64,000 bases of DNA from Canna indica (GCA_034359265.1 CP136891.1:53398501-53462500); one strand, 5' to 3'; positions 34,155-46,045 are shown, counted from the stretch's first letter. Notes: a model not told the origin generated them from the letters alone. Numbers and translations are program-made.

Positions 34155-35344
34155 TATTGGCCTAAGGTTTTCAACCTTGGTCACCATCTTGATTTTGATG
34201 ATAACAAACTTATTCTAATGAGTTTATCAAGTGTTTGATCTCAGGTTGGGTGATCGATACGCACGTGAAGTTCGTCGGAAAGTCACAAAAAAGTCGTGGA
34301 AATTCAAGTATCGAAGGCTACGGAGGCAATCGAGTTGGAAGTTAGGTCTAGAATTTTGAAATGATTGTAAAATTCTTCTAAGGCCTTAAGCCAACCTGTT
34401 TGTAATATGTCCTAAGTCAAAACCCGGAAATGAACATCACGGAGAAAAATTAGCAATTTGGGTTATTTTTGGGGTACCGATCGATGGCCGGTCGACTGAC
34501 CATCAGCCGATCACCGACCGACCAAGGCCCAAAATGGCCAGTGGCTCCCAGTCGGTGACCGGTCGACTGGCCATCAGCCGACCACCGACCAGGCAGCGTT
34601 AACGAGTTATTTTTTGCCCATTGCAAATGGCTCTTTTGGCCCTCTCCTCTTGGCTTATAATTAGGAGCATTATACCTGCCTCCCCACTTCTCTTGATCTT
34701 CATTGACTCCATCCTAAGAGATCTTAACCCTAAAGGAGTTGATCTAAAGCCCTAATCTCCATTTTCATACTCTCAATTTCTCCTCACTTCGTCAAGCTTG
34801 CTTTCACTAAGTAATTCACATTCGAAGCCTTGAAGTGCAAGGAGGAGACGCGTTGGATCTTCGTCAAGTTTGTTTTCATATTTAAGCTCCATTACTTGTG
34901 TTTTACCTATTGTTTTCTTGCTACTTATATGTGTGTATATGTAGGTGTAGTGTACACCTAGGGTTCCTTTGTAATTGAGTATTTTTGCTACAGAATAGGT
35001 GTTGAGGCCCGCCTCTAGGGTTGAGGGATAAGTCCTCATTGTATTCTTAGAAAAACATTCAAGTTATCAAGAGTAGTGGTTAGAAATCCTTGGTGAGGAG
35101 CCAAGGTTGTGGAGTAGGTGGGATTGGCCGAATCACTATAAATCATCTTGTTTGCATTGCTATATTACTTGCTTGATTGATCCTTACTTTTGCTCAATTT
35201 AATTGTAATCAAATCTAGTCGCTTAGGATCGAGAAACTTGAATTGATTAGTTGAGTTGATTAAAACCGGAAAAGAATTGAATCGAACATAAAAGTAATCT
35301 ACACACTATTTAACCCCCCTTCTAATGTGGACATTCATCCAATA
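34155..35344 (+). repeat. 3' LTR of element B
   Basis: TATTGGCCTAAGG ... CATTCATCCAATA, complete and uninterrupted. It serves as the reference that shows where element A entered the 5' LTR. Confidence 0.9.
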
Positions 35345-35520
35345 ATAGTTCGCAGCTCGTATCCTATAAGGATCCTTTATGTCCTGAATTGGATTTGAAA
35401 AACCCTAATCATTTCACTAGAGTATCGGCCGCCACTATCTCCACTTCACCAACCCCATTCTTCATGCGTTGTGCATCCTTCCTCTTCCTCCGCCCTTCCT
35501 TGAACCTCTTTTCTAGTAGT
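35345..35520. other. flank between element B and the next LTR
   Basis: Starts with the ATAGT target-site copy. No ORF or domain. It ends in TTTTCTAGTAGTG, which resembles a CACTA 3' terminus, but no subterminal repeats precede it. Confidence 0.4.
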
Positions 35521-38139
35521 GTGTCCTAGGCCAATGGAACAATATTATCATTGTAGCTTTCCTTTTTAATAAATAGACTATTTGCTTTATCTTGTTATTT
35601 ACTATATATGAGCATATTTAACTTGACAATAGACTCCTTGAATGGTTGATTCCGTCTAATGGGAATCAAGTGTGAGACTTGATAGTAAATCCCTAAGGCA
35701 GTTGAAATCCTATTCTAAACAGTCCCTAGTCGATCATTGTCTTGGAACAATAATGAATGAAGACTAATTTGCAGTCTGACTGACGATGATTATCTTTTAC
35801 TGGTCATAGATATGTGATGTCAAAGTCAGATCATAGACACATGTGTTTGGATAGGAATCGAAAACGCAGCGGAAATAACAATTTAAAAATTCGAAATCAT
35901 CCCGAAAATAATGATCTACTTTAGCAATATTAAGGAATTCAACATCATAGATTTGGGAGAAGGTATACCTCAAACCACGGTTGGTGTGACTGATCCAATC
36001 TCTGTCTTGAGACGCACACGTGCACGTCCTCCAACGATAGTCTACACCAAACACCTCACAATAATAGGGGCAACAAACATCGGGGCTCGTTGTGGCTCAA
36101 CGGAGAAGCTTTCTTAATCCCGAAATCCACCTTCAATTTGGCTTCACCAAAAGCTCGGGGAAAGAGGAAGAAGATGGCCGGCCACCAACGGAGAGGAAGA
36201 GGGATTCTTTGGAACTTTTCCACTCAAGAACCCTCTCAACAATCATGTTCTTCATCACCCTTGAAGGAGGTTCGACCACCAATTTATAGGGGGCATGGGC
36301 GGCTACAGGAGTAGACCCGTGCCCTTTAAAAAACTCTATTTGGAATTCAAAATTCTAGGGTTTGCCTCTAAAATATATTTCATATTTAATTGTTTCATAA
36401 TTTCAAAATTAATTAAATCTAATTAAATATAAACTTTAATTTGTCTCCATAAATTAAGAGCATATCAATAGGAATCATAATTATCTAAATAAACTAATAT
36501 TCTAAACAATAGGAAAGAGGTTTATCTAAATAAAATAAGATTTATCTAAACTGATTAAATTCCTATCAAATAGGACTAATAATTATCTAAATAAATTAAA
36601 TTCCTATTAATTAATAGAATTATGATTTATCCTCATAAATGATGTATCTATTAATTTTATGATTTATCTCAATAAATCAAATTACCATTAATTAGGATTT
36701 ATCCATATAAATTAATTTTTAATTAATTGGTTAGGCTCATAGTTAGGAACTAATTTTCCCACAATGTATATTTGATTCAAAATCAAATTATATTTAATTC
36801 ATAATTAAATACAATCTCTGTCAAGTGATTAATTAAATATTTAGTTCATAATTAAATTTAATCAATTAAATAAAATATTATTATGTGTCAATCCCTACAA
36901 TTTCAGAATGTCCTACAAATTAGGGTAACCGAGGAACTTCTTCCTCGTGCATTCGTTCATATAAGAAACACATTTCCTATTATGTTCATGAACAAGATCC
37001 GTGATCAAGTTGCAGCATGTCCATGCTAGTAGATATATAATGCCTCATTCAGACTCTATCTCATAAAGTATGTTACGAGATTAGCCTGTTGTGTGTGACC
37101 CATTGGACCCCACACTAAGCCAGTAGTGAGTTGTGCATAACGGAGAGTCGGATCCGATAGAACGACTTCTATTTGAATCTTACGAGCTTCCACTAAACCC
37201 CTTTAGTGTGGTCGTGAGGGACTCCACTCATAAGTCAATATTGACATCTAGCAACGTGTCATGACTACCCGAATAGTGTGATGTTCAATCTACAGGGATT
37301 GAACACCCTTCGGTGATTAGTTACCGTGCAACTAAATCCCTCGGTTACAATGTCCTAAAGTCGGTTAGGGTACAGAAGAAGTGTCAAATCCTAATACCGA
37401 TTCATATGTATTCCACCTACCAAGATGTCATCTCAATAATGAAATGTCAGAAACATCTTCCTGACTTTCATTTCTACTCTGGCCAGAGATTCCCGAGTCG
37501 ACACTTGCAGGGACATATTGGACATTATCTCCTCTTACTAGGAGTAAGTGATTCTGTGTTGGTTGCTCACCTACCTCCATGAATGCTTCCACATGCCCAG
37601 TAATACCCGACACATGACACTAAGGGCCACGTAGGGATTAAACCAAAACAATGGGTCGTCACTCACAAGGTAACCATGACAACCTCCGGTCAAAGGACTG
37701 CTTGCATCTACTATCACCTGAGGAACATCCTATTGACACTCATGTAAGGATTCCATTTTACCCAATAATACCCGTTCAGTGAACTCATTCCCTAATGAGC
37801 ACATGCACTTGTACATTAATGACGGCTCATAGGTAACTATGAGATTAGCTACCCCCTATTGTATAGGGCATATACCAAGTGCACTAGTCTATCCGGAATC
37901 ACCGATCCCCTAATTGGTGATCCTACGACTAGGAACATTTAGAACACGGATTCCAAGTCTCACTGGAATGATCTCATCATGGCCTCGGAATCATTTGCCC
38001 GAGTTCATGAGGTTCATCACAATATTTATGAATAAAGATGCAACATATGATGAAAAAGTTGCCTCATTAAGTTGATTACCCGTGAATAGTCCCTAAACAC
38101 TTCGACATGTGATTGGCTCAAGGGCACTATTTCTTTCAA
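35521..38139 (-). mobile_element. 3' LTR of a minus-strand Copia element (element D)
   Basis: On the minus strand it starts TGAAAGAAATAGTGCCC, directly after the polypurine tract CAAGTGGGAGAT (38140-38151), and ends near GGCCTAGGACA (35521). At about 2.6 kb it is unusually long. The left border is by the TG/CA rule and is approximate. It is non-coding apart from chance ORFs. The 36350-36890 part is extremely AT-rich, with repeated AATTATCTAAATAAA phrases. Confidence 0.6.
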
Positions 38140-38151
38140 TCTCCCACTTGC

Positions 38152-40750
38152 CCTTCAGCCAATCATCCTAGTATCTGTATACCAAATTTCATCGGTGATC
38201 GAATCTGCTGCTGTGTTAATTAGTTTAATCTACATCAATGTCTTTCACTCATCATCTCTTTCCAACGACGAGGTGATACCGACTTTTAATAAAAGCAATG
38301 ATCTTCATGGGATCTTAGTTCCTTAACTTTGAGCAACATTCCAAGTATTGTCATACAATACGGTGCTGCACTAGCAACCTCAGGAACAACTCCCACTAAA
38401 TGATAATCTCCTTTATCCGATGCTTTCCTAAGCGGTACAGTAAGTAGCAAAGCACAAAGCCTTTGTCACATTACCGGTTATAGTACCCAGCTAGGAACAC
38501 TTTCCTGCTTATCGCACCACCATTAAAGGTATCCTTATACCATCATATGGTTTCATCATCGTATGGAACACCTCTCATCCTTCTCAAGTGCCTGAGAGAG
38601 TTCTCTATTTGGTCTTCAATGTTATTCTCCAAGGTTTTACCCGAAAATTGCTAGATACTTTTAAGGTATAAGCAATATCAAGCCAAGTGCAAAGCATCGC
38701 ATGATGAATCCCACTGCTGGATCATAATGGATCATTCTCACCCTTTGTCTTTCCACAAATGTCTAAGGAGACATCATCTTGAAGAGACTGATGCTATGAC
38801 TCATAGGTATGTAACCTCTCTTTTACTGCCTTTTATGCTAAACCTCCTTAGTATTTTATCAATATACATGGGCTGGGACAATCCTGGCATCCTTTCAGAC
38901 CTATTCCCAATAGATCTTAATACCGAGTATATAGGAGGCCTTTCCCAGATGTACCATGGAGAATCAATATGGGTAATAACTGGAACATGGGAATTTGTTT
39001 TTCTCACAAGTATGTTATACAATATGACTACACTCCCAATAAACATCTTGTCTGCACAAGGTTTAACCATATTTTTGATAAAATCAAAACCTTTTTGATT
39101 ATCTCATCAAAACGGATGTTTCAACTCTTCGATGCTGGCTATAGTCTATAAATGGACCTCTGCAGCTCGCATACCTTTCTCAGTCCAACCGAGGATATGA
39201 ACTCCTCTAGCTATGTCATATAGACTTCTTCATAATGGAAGAACACAGTCTAGACACCCACTAGCCAGATCTCATATTCATAGTACACACTAATAGTTAG
39301 CAATATCCTGATGGACTTGAGCGCTGGAACTGGTGAGAATGTCTTATTGCAGACAAGCTATTGTCTGGGTTAGATCTCATTCACAGTTAGTCTGGTCTTA
39401 TAGATCCACACATTGCCAGCTGCTCAGATCTTTCCTAAAGATCCACCTGCACCCTATAAGAGTTATCCTCTTTGAGCCAGTCAACCAAAGTCCGTACTTG
39501 GTTTGAGTCCAGTTTGGATTTGCATAATGCCACCGCATAGTGTCAACACATTTGACCATTAAGAGATCGTGGATTGCTTGAATCTAGGTCATACCCTATG
39601 GCTAGATACATCACTTAGATAGTCTACGTAGTTTCCTAGAAGAGTGATGGGAAGTAATAATTACATTGATTGGTTTAACTTGTGGACTTTCAACTAGTTG
39701 TTGTGATTTTATTTGTGGTTGCTGAACTTCACCAAGTTCAACATATCTTCCACTCCCACTTTTCTTGACAAACACCGTTTCTCAGAAAGTGGTGACAAAA
39801 CTTCTTTTGTTGAGTTGGGAGAACTTGATACCCAAAACACTTTTTAGGGTATGCCTTAAAATTTGCACCTGGTCAAGTTTGTCAAACGCTAGGCAACCCC
39901 AAATCACGAGAGGTCTCAGACTCGATTTCTTGCCATTCCATATCTTATATGGTGTATCAGAGACAAACAAAATTATGGCCGCTACAATAGCTTATCCTTT
40001 GAAAAGAGATTGGAAGCTAAGTATGGATCACATTATATCCAATAAGATGTGATTCCTCCTTTCAGACACACCATTGTGTCGGGAGGGGTCCATATAGAGA
40101 CAATTTTATTGTCTTCAAGATAATTCACAAACCTAGTGGATAAGTATTCTCTGCCTCGATCCAATTGAAGGCCTATAATATCTTTTCCAATATGTTTCTT
40201 TGACTTCACCTTCATACACCTTAAACGATTCAAAGGTATCAGGTTTGTGCCAAAGCAGGTGGACGTACCCGTGCCTAATCATATCTTAGGAGTATCCTTT
40301 TCTGACTTGATTTGTTATTGACCTACATACACCTATGTTGGCCAACTCTAATCAACTCCGCGAGTCTTTCGCTAGGTCTGGTGAACAGAGACTCGATCAG
40401 AATCTCCTTGAGACACACTTCTCAAGTTCTGACTGTGATTCATAATCACCCAAAGTCATAAAAGCCAGAAGTAGGTGAGGTTAATTTTATCGCTTCGTGC
40501 GTTCATACAAAAAATATTTATCATTAACTTCAAAACCATTAAACCAATTGAGACGTATCTAGTAGAATACAACTCATCGGAATGGTTCATGTGACAACTA
40601 TTGCCTTTTAAAGAACTTTTCATAACCTTGTTCAGACAACAAAGGAAAAATGACATTCTTTTATTAACACTAGAGCAAATCAATTATACAATTCAATGGT
40701 CTTTGCCAAATAGCATACTTATACAATAGGTTCCAACGGCTAAGGCTGCA
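38152..40750 (-). pseudogene. Copia pol of element D, strongly decayed
   Basis: Minus-strand pieces. Integrase at 40033-40233 (LQLDRGREYLSTRFVNYLED, then IVSIWTPPDT) and 39782-39970 (SDTPYKIWNGKKSSLRPL, then VIWGC). RT C-terminal part at 38801-39070 (LSQPMYIDKILRRFSIKGSK, LRSIGNRSERMPG). RNase H is only faintly readable between 38152 and 38720. Each piece is short and separated by stops and deletions. The RT core with YVDD and the gag were not found. It is cut at 40750, where an unrelated LTR starts, and no 5' LTR is present. Confidence 0.65.
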
Positions 40751-41069
40751 ACTGTTGGCCTAAGGTTTTCTACCTTGGTTTTAATCTCAGTTTTGATGAT
40801 AACAAACATGGAACTAATGTTTCATTGAGAAATATTTTCAGGTTCCATATTGATTAGCGCTTGATGTCCTCGATCAAAAATATTGAAGAAATCAGAAAAT
40901 CGGAAGGACATTGATCGTCGTGGAAATGTCTTGAATTTCGATGTGTGCACCAAAGACGTCTTGGTCGAGTCTAAAGAACACATGGAAAGCTCTCCAAGTT
41001 GACGCACGTTGAAGGCCGGAACCCGTAAACGAAGTGCGCAAGATGAAGGCTGAAAAAAAGTCAAGTTTA

Positions 41070-41370
41070 GCCTAGGTTCGATCGACCGGTCGATCGATCG
41101 AATGTAGTTAAAAAATGGCAGTAGCCACTTCGGTCGACCGGTCGGTCGACCGAACAATGCCAAAAATTAGCATTGGCTACTTCGATCGACCGAACGAGGC
41201 TAAAAATTGGCATTGGCTACTTCGGTCGATCGATCGGTTGACCGAACAGCAGAGGATCAAAATCACGATATAGTCGGTCGACCCTCCAGTCGACTGAACC
41301 TAGCGGCAGAAGCACAGAGAGCCAGTGGTCGCTGGGCGGTCGATCGGTCGATCGACCGACGATCAATCGG
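41070..41370 (+). repeat. TCGA palindrome array in LTR G
   Basis: Clusters such as GGTCGATCGATCGA, CGGTCGACCGGTCGG and GGTCGATCGACCGAC at 41079, 41132, 41184, 41222, 41275 and 41338. Several can form long near-perfect palindromes. Confidence 0.8.
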
Positions 41371-41516
41371 TAAGCGATCGGGCATCGGCAACGGGCAAAA
41401 ATGCGCCCGTTGACGAACCATTTTATCGCAGGGTTATAAATACCCTTTTCTCTCTCTCTCTCCTAGGAAACAATTGATGCCAATAACCTTCAAAGAGTGA
41501 TCTTTAGCATCCTCCA

Positions 41517-41648
41517 AGCTTCTCAATTGATCAAATTCTTCAAACCTAGCTCTTGATCCCTCGTCTTCAAGTGTTCTTCATTAAAGGATTCATCAAGGAT
41601 TCATTAAAGCTTCTCAATTGATCAAATTCTTCAAACCTAGCTCTTGAT
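41517..41648. repeat. 41-bp direct repeat at the LTR/internal junction
   Basis: AGCTTCTCAATTGATCAAAT ... CTCTTGAT at 41517-41557 and again at 41608-41648, offset 91 bp. The second copy ends at the join with internal-type sequence. Confidence 0.85.
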
Positions 41649-42620
41649 TTTTGATTTTCGGTCTCTTAAGAGACCTATGTGGCCTATAACGGGCCTAAGC
41701 GACTTTGCGGTTCTAAATCGTAGGCTAATTGTGGCATTTTGGTTTTCAACCAATAGGAAGGGTTGGAGATCATGTTTTTATTTATATTTCACTTGTGATC
41801 TCTTAAAATTCATTTTTGATATCACTCGATTTTATTTTGAAACGAACTTGAAACTATTTAGCAAAGTAGATTTTGATATCGATAATTGATCCCTCTCTTT
41901 GCTACTTAATGTGATAATTTGTTAGTAGTCACATTTCCATTATCCTACAAATGAATATTGCTTGCAAGTTATGATAAAATAGAAGACTAAAGGAAAATGA
42001 AAAGAAAGTGAAAATTTTGGAATTTCTCAAGAAATGAGGTATGAGTTTCATTTTGGTAAAATTCTTGCATAACACCTCTATTCTCTTGATAAAATGATTT
42101 CTCTATGCTCATGAATAATTTTGCATGATAATTGATTGTAATTTCATGAGTAGGTAAAATTTTAATAACTTAGGCAATTTCATGAAACCTTGTTTAAATG
42201 AAATGTGCTCTAAGTAAAATTTTATCTTAGAGACTTCACTTTAAAGTTGAAACTTGGTAAACATGTTTAGATTTACTCATGTTAGGTGTTCATGTGTCTA
42301 TACTTGAAAAACCATGAGTATAAGTTAAAGATTGATACTTAGCAATTTCATGTTAACATATATATTTTTTAATGAAATCATGCTAAGGTAAAATTTTGAC
42401 CAAATGACATTATCTTTGTCTCAAACTCAATATATATGCTTTAAATGATCATATTTTGGTATCTAGAAAGTTTGGACAAAATCTGAAAACATTTGACAAA
42501 TGACTCACACTTACAAAAATACCACTGAGAACTTGTAGATTTTCTAGAAAATTGTAGAGGTATCATTTTTTAGTGACTCTTGACATTTTGGAATCCTCAT
42601 GAAGCCTAGTTCACGTGGAA
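41649..42620 (+). mobile_element. SIRE-like internal non-coding sequence
   Basis: Matches the non-coding part of element A phrase by phrase, in order: GATTTTCGGTCTCTT near 41650 versus 26170; GGAAGGGTTGGAGATC near 41757 versus 26273; and CATGAGTAGGTAAAAT-type blocks later. No ORF. It ends near 42620, where the leader of the next gene-like unit begins. Confidence 0.65.
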
Positions 42621-42659
42621 AAAATTTCATAAAGTTTCAATATATAGATCTCTCAAAAA

Positions 42660-44575
42660 CAATTTTTTTGGGCTTAAGAAAACCCATGGTAGCTCGAGCA
42701 GTCGCATGACATGCGACCGGCCGACCGACCGGCGGACAGAAATTAATCCTATACACCCATTTGGCCGCCTGTTTTAATCTCAGCCCTTCAACCCAAGCTT
42801 TTAAGCCCGAAACTAGGGCTTCCTTGATCACTTCAACCGGCCACTCACCCCTCTCTTCTTGGGTTTAAGGTTTCTTCTTCTCCTCCAAGGTAAAAGACTC
42901 AACTTTTATCTATCATTCATGAGTTAGTTCATAACGTTTAGTGGATTCTTCATCTTTCCTTTTCTCTATGTCTAGATTCACTCTTAAAAATCATGGTTCA
43001 TGTGTTTTTTATGGTGATGATTTTCCTTAGTTTTTTTTTACTTCAAAAACAAGTTCTAGGGAAGGAAAACCAAATCTATCATGGTTCTTGTGTAAGTAAA
43101 AGTTTTTTTTCATGAGATATCTTTACTTTTGTTAATTAAATTTTTTTATCTTCATCTTGCCAAAACAAAAGCCTTTTGTTGGAAGGAGAACATTAATGAT
43201 TCAAATTTATGTCTGCTATTTTATTGTTGACCCATTATATTTTTTTTTTGGATTCTATCTTTTATTTGTTTATTTATTTTTTATTCTTATTTTTTTACTC
43301 ACACATTGAGATTTAATGTTATAATCCAAATTTTTTTAAGGAGGCCTTGTACGAATTTATGTCGATCTCAAAAAGTGTTTCTTGTCCTTGCGTTAAGAGC
43401 ATGCATTACTCATCAAAGCAAATTATCTACACATCATCCTAATTATCTTGCAGAATGGCACCCAAGACAAAGGTTCCAAGCTTGCCCGACAATCTTTTGA
43501 CCACTATAGGCAAGACTCAAGCCCTAGGTTTGTGGACAGAGCTGTCTTATAGACTCGTCCAGTTAACTTAGGTGACCCAGAGCAGTATGACATTAAATGT
43601 AAACTTGCAAGCTTGGGATGGCTAGAATATATAGGAAAGCAAGTACCATTAGGTCCCATCTTGATAAAAGCATTTTTCTCCAACGTCGTGATAGATCAGG
43701 CTAGATTAGGTGACTCACTAGTTCTTAGATCTAAAATTTTGGGCAAATCCATAGTAATCACCGAATTAGCCATTAGAGATGCTTTTGGATTTCCTCTGCT
43801 AGGAAAATCCATATATAAGATGTCCACGCACCTCTTTCATGAGGATTTTACCATTCATGAAGTTATATTAGCCATCTGTCCTGAGGACTATCAGGGGATG
43901 CTTCCTACCCAAAGCATAAAATTGTCAACCTCAGCTAGGATCATGCATCTTATCATTGCATATAATATTCTTCCTAGAACAGGTCACTATGACGAGGTAA
44001 CTAGTATGAGTACTAGGGTACTCTTCTTTGCTATGTCCCGCATACCCATAAACGTTCCTGATCTCATGCTTCACTACATAGTGGATGTTCATGCCTCAAA
44101 GAAGAAAGCCCTACCCTATCCCTCAGTGATTTCTCACTTTATCTATGTTGCTGCGGTAAACAAATCTAGATTCGAAATAGAACCTGTGACCAAAGCCATA
44201 GATTCATCCTCTCTCAATCGTATGAAAATTCTTGAAAATCAGTCTGGTAAAAGAGTGCGGGGGGAACCTGCGGAGCACACTGATCATGACATAGTCATGG
44301 AGGCGAGAGACGTTGGTGGAAACTCATCAATCGGCACGCCCATTGAGCATCTGGGTGATCTGGAGCATCGTTTCGCTCAATTGCATATCGACCCGGTGGA
44401 ATGGAACAGAGGCACAAGAGAATGCCTAGACGAGTATGGCCGACAGATTGATGAGTATGGTCTGATGATCGATGAGCATGGCCGGCGTATGGATGAATAT
44501 GGCCAACATGTTGACCAGTACTGTCAGCAAGTGGATGAGTACGGTCGTCGGTTTGATGAGATGTGGCAATACTAA
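42660..44575 (+). pseudogene. heptad-repeat ORF (putative plant transposon protein), copy 1, with probable leader intron
   Basis: Leader CTTCTCCTCCAAG|GTAAAAG (donor 42891), then about 560 bp T-rich intron, acceptor TATCTTGCAG at about 43453, and ATG 43455 (MAPKTKVPSLPDNLL). A 1-nt loss near 43525 and a TAG near 43549 break the first 55 codons. From 43613 it is open for 320 codons. It matches the protein family annotated as putative plant transposon protein: GWLEYIGKQV, LGDSLVLRSKILGK, AFGFPLLG, GMLPTQSIKLSTSARIMHLI, NILPRTGHYDE, VPDLMLHYI. The C-terminus (44429-44572) is six 7-residue units (DEYGRQI, DEYGLMI, DEHGRRM, DEYGQHV, DQYCQQV, DEYGRRF), a likely coiled coil. The natural C-terminus is lost: an inverted-repeat transposon supplies the TAA. 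Function unknown. The copy at 55001 shows it belongs to an LTR element. Confidence 0.7.
44429..44572 (+). repeat. 21-bp coding tandem repeat, six units plus a partial
   Basis: GATGAGTATGGCCGNCNNATN-type 21-mers in frame, encoding DEYG-x-x-I/V heptads. Copy 2 (55970-56140) has more units, so the number varies. Confidence 0.9.
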
Positions 44576-45353
44576 CGTATTAAAAAAGGTACAAATTTGT
44601 CCCTTAAATATATTGTCATAATTGCCATGTGTCATTTTCCATCGTGGCATCTTATGTGGCCGTGCTACACTTGCTTGTAGTACCCAAAATCTTATTGATA
44701 AAATTTTATTCTTGAGCGGGGGATCGTGGGCCCTAGTTAGCACGGATTAGCGGGAAGCTTCGAGATTAGACCCGAGTAAGCATTTAATGTAGAAAAATTA
44801 AGGAAAATTTTATTTGTCTTATCTCTGTGATTTAGCATGCTAGGGCGATAGAGGGTCTCGAGGCAAATTTAGTGGTGCAATCGGATCTCGAATCGAAGTT
44901 AGATCGGGTGAGTTATGAGATGTTTAAGTCAGATAGCTTAGGTAGGGGTATTTTGGTCATTTGGACCCAATTGGTATCTATAAATTAGACCCTGGGGTGT
45001 GCGGCTAGGGGTTTCGAGCCGAACACCAGGTCTTTCGAAATAGAAAAAGATGGATAGGCGCTTTTTAGTTTCCGGTATTTGAAACTGCAAGGGAGAGAGG
45101 AGAGAGACGACACCGTCGAGGAGGAGGAGCCGTCGGAGCTGAATTTTCGCGAGTTCATTGGTGTCGATCGGGCGAAGATCCCGCACATCTTTTTCTTCCA
45201 TTTTCTCTTCGTTCGGTGAGTGGATTTAGACCTTCTTTTCTCCAATTCTTGATTCATGTTGCTATTCTCATGTTTCGGGGGTTTTCAACGATTTTTGACA
45301 CATTTTCTTGTATCAGATCTGATGTAAAATCGTTGTTCTTCCTCTTGTTAATT

Positions 45354-45391
45354 TATATATATATATATATCTTGGTCTTGTGCAGCCGCCA

Positions 45392-45424
<33 letters not shown>

Positions 45425-45446
45425 TGGTCTTGTGCAGCCGCCACCA
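45354..45446. repeat. (TA)n microsatellite pair with duplicated 25-bp flank
   Basis: Two TA runs, each followed by CTTGGTCTTGTGCAGCCGCC, so microsatellite and flank were duplicated together. Confidence 0.85.
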
Positions 45447-45842
45447 AGGGCGGCCGCTGCCAGGCGGCGGTGGGTTAGGCCAGCGATATCGTTGCTGGCC
45501 GGGCTATCGCCTGCCCTTGTGGGCCGTGATTTCTATGACGAGTTATTTTATCATGTTCCAATCCATTAAGTTATAGTTGGAGTTTGTTTCTGCACTGCTT
45601 TCATGATACACATGCATCCTTTCTTACAGTGCTATAATTCTATTTTATGGTTGTTTATTTGTACTGAGCATTCATGATTTACGAGCACTATTTCTACATA
45701 TATATGTCTGTATGTGATTGTGATGTATGGCAGGAGGAGATGGAGGAGGAGGTACTTGACATACCATTTATTACATGTTGATAGCACATCTTGTTTATAC
45801 TTATATACTTGCATGTATGGTGTTGTGATGTGCTTGTTGCAT

Positions 45843-46045
45843 TTCCCGGAAGCCTCGCTGGTGAGGGGAGGGTATGCCCCAAAGAGACAGCGTTGGCCTT
45901 ATTTCGGAAGTCCGACTGGTGAGGGGAGATCATACCGCAAAGAGATAGTCTGGAGACCCGAGCAGGTGAGGGGGACGTTTGCCCCAACAGGCTAGCTCAG
46001 AAGAGCCAGTGCTGGTGAGGGGAGGGTATGCCCCAAAGAGATGAG
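45843..46045. repeat. ~57-bp tandem repeat in the Gypsy solo LTR
   Basis: Four imperfect units around CTGGTGAGGGGAGGGTATG and CCCCAAAGAGA. Confidence 0.8.

Larger units (their letters stand above)
22187..35344 (+). mobile_element. element B: gag-only SIRE-like LTR retroelement, interrupted by element A
   Basis: 5' LTR 22187-23003 plus 30597-30941 (1,162 bp when A is removed), internal 30942-34154, 3' LTR 34155-35344 (1,190 bp). Probable target duplication GTAGT (22182-22186) and ATAGT (35345-35349), one mismatch. LTR ends are mutated from TG..CA (AGTTGGC / CCAACA at 5', TATTGGC / CCAATA at 3'). The internal part encodes one gag-like protein and about 1.5 kb of non-coding DNA. I see no protease, integrase, RT or RNase H. 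This layout fits the TR-GAG class of non-autonomous elements. The polypurine tract AAAGGGGGAGAT (34143-34154) is SIRE-like. Confidence 0.85.
40753..41648 (+). mobile_element. truncated SIRE-like LTR (element G)
   Basis: Starts TGTTGGCCTAAGGTTTTC; its first part resembles LTR A. From the TATA box on (TTATAAATACCC, 41435-41442) it resembles the LTR at 56650-57881 (AAAGAGTGA, TTAGCATC, CAAGTGTTCTTCATT). It carries the densest TCGA-palindrome array of the window (41070-41370). It breaks off after a duplicated 41-bp segment at 41648 and joins DNA similar to the internal region of element A. Confidence 0.75.

Noticed and set aside
35508..35520. TTTTCTAGTAGTG as a CACTA 3' end
   Set aside because: No GCCGTTGC-like subterminal motifs and no left partner with a matching duplication.
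41070..41370. CRISPR-like or satellite array from repeated CGGTCGACC motifs
   Set aside because: Spacing is irregular, units are short palindromes, and the place is a eukaryotic LTR U3 region.
45216..45569. 117-codon ORF in the solo LTR
   Set aside because: Runs through TA microsatellites and gives poly-Tyr/Ile sequence; an LTR by-product.
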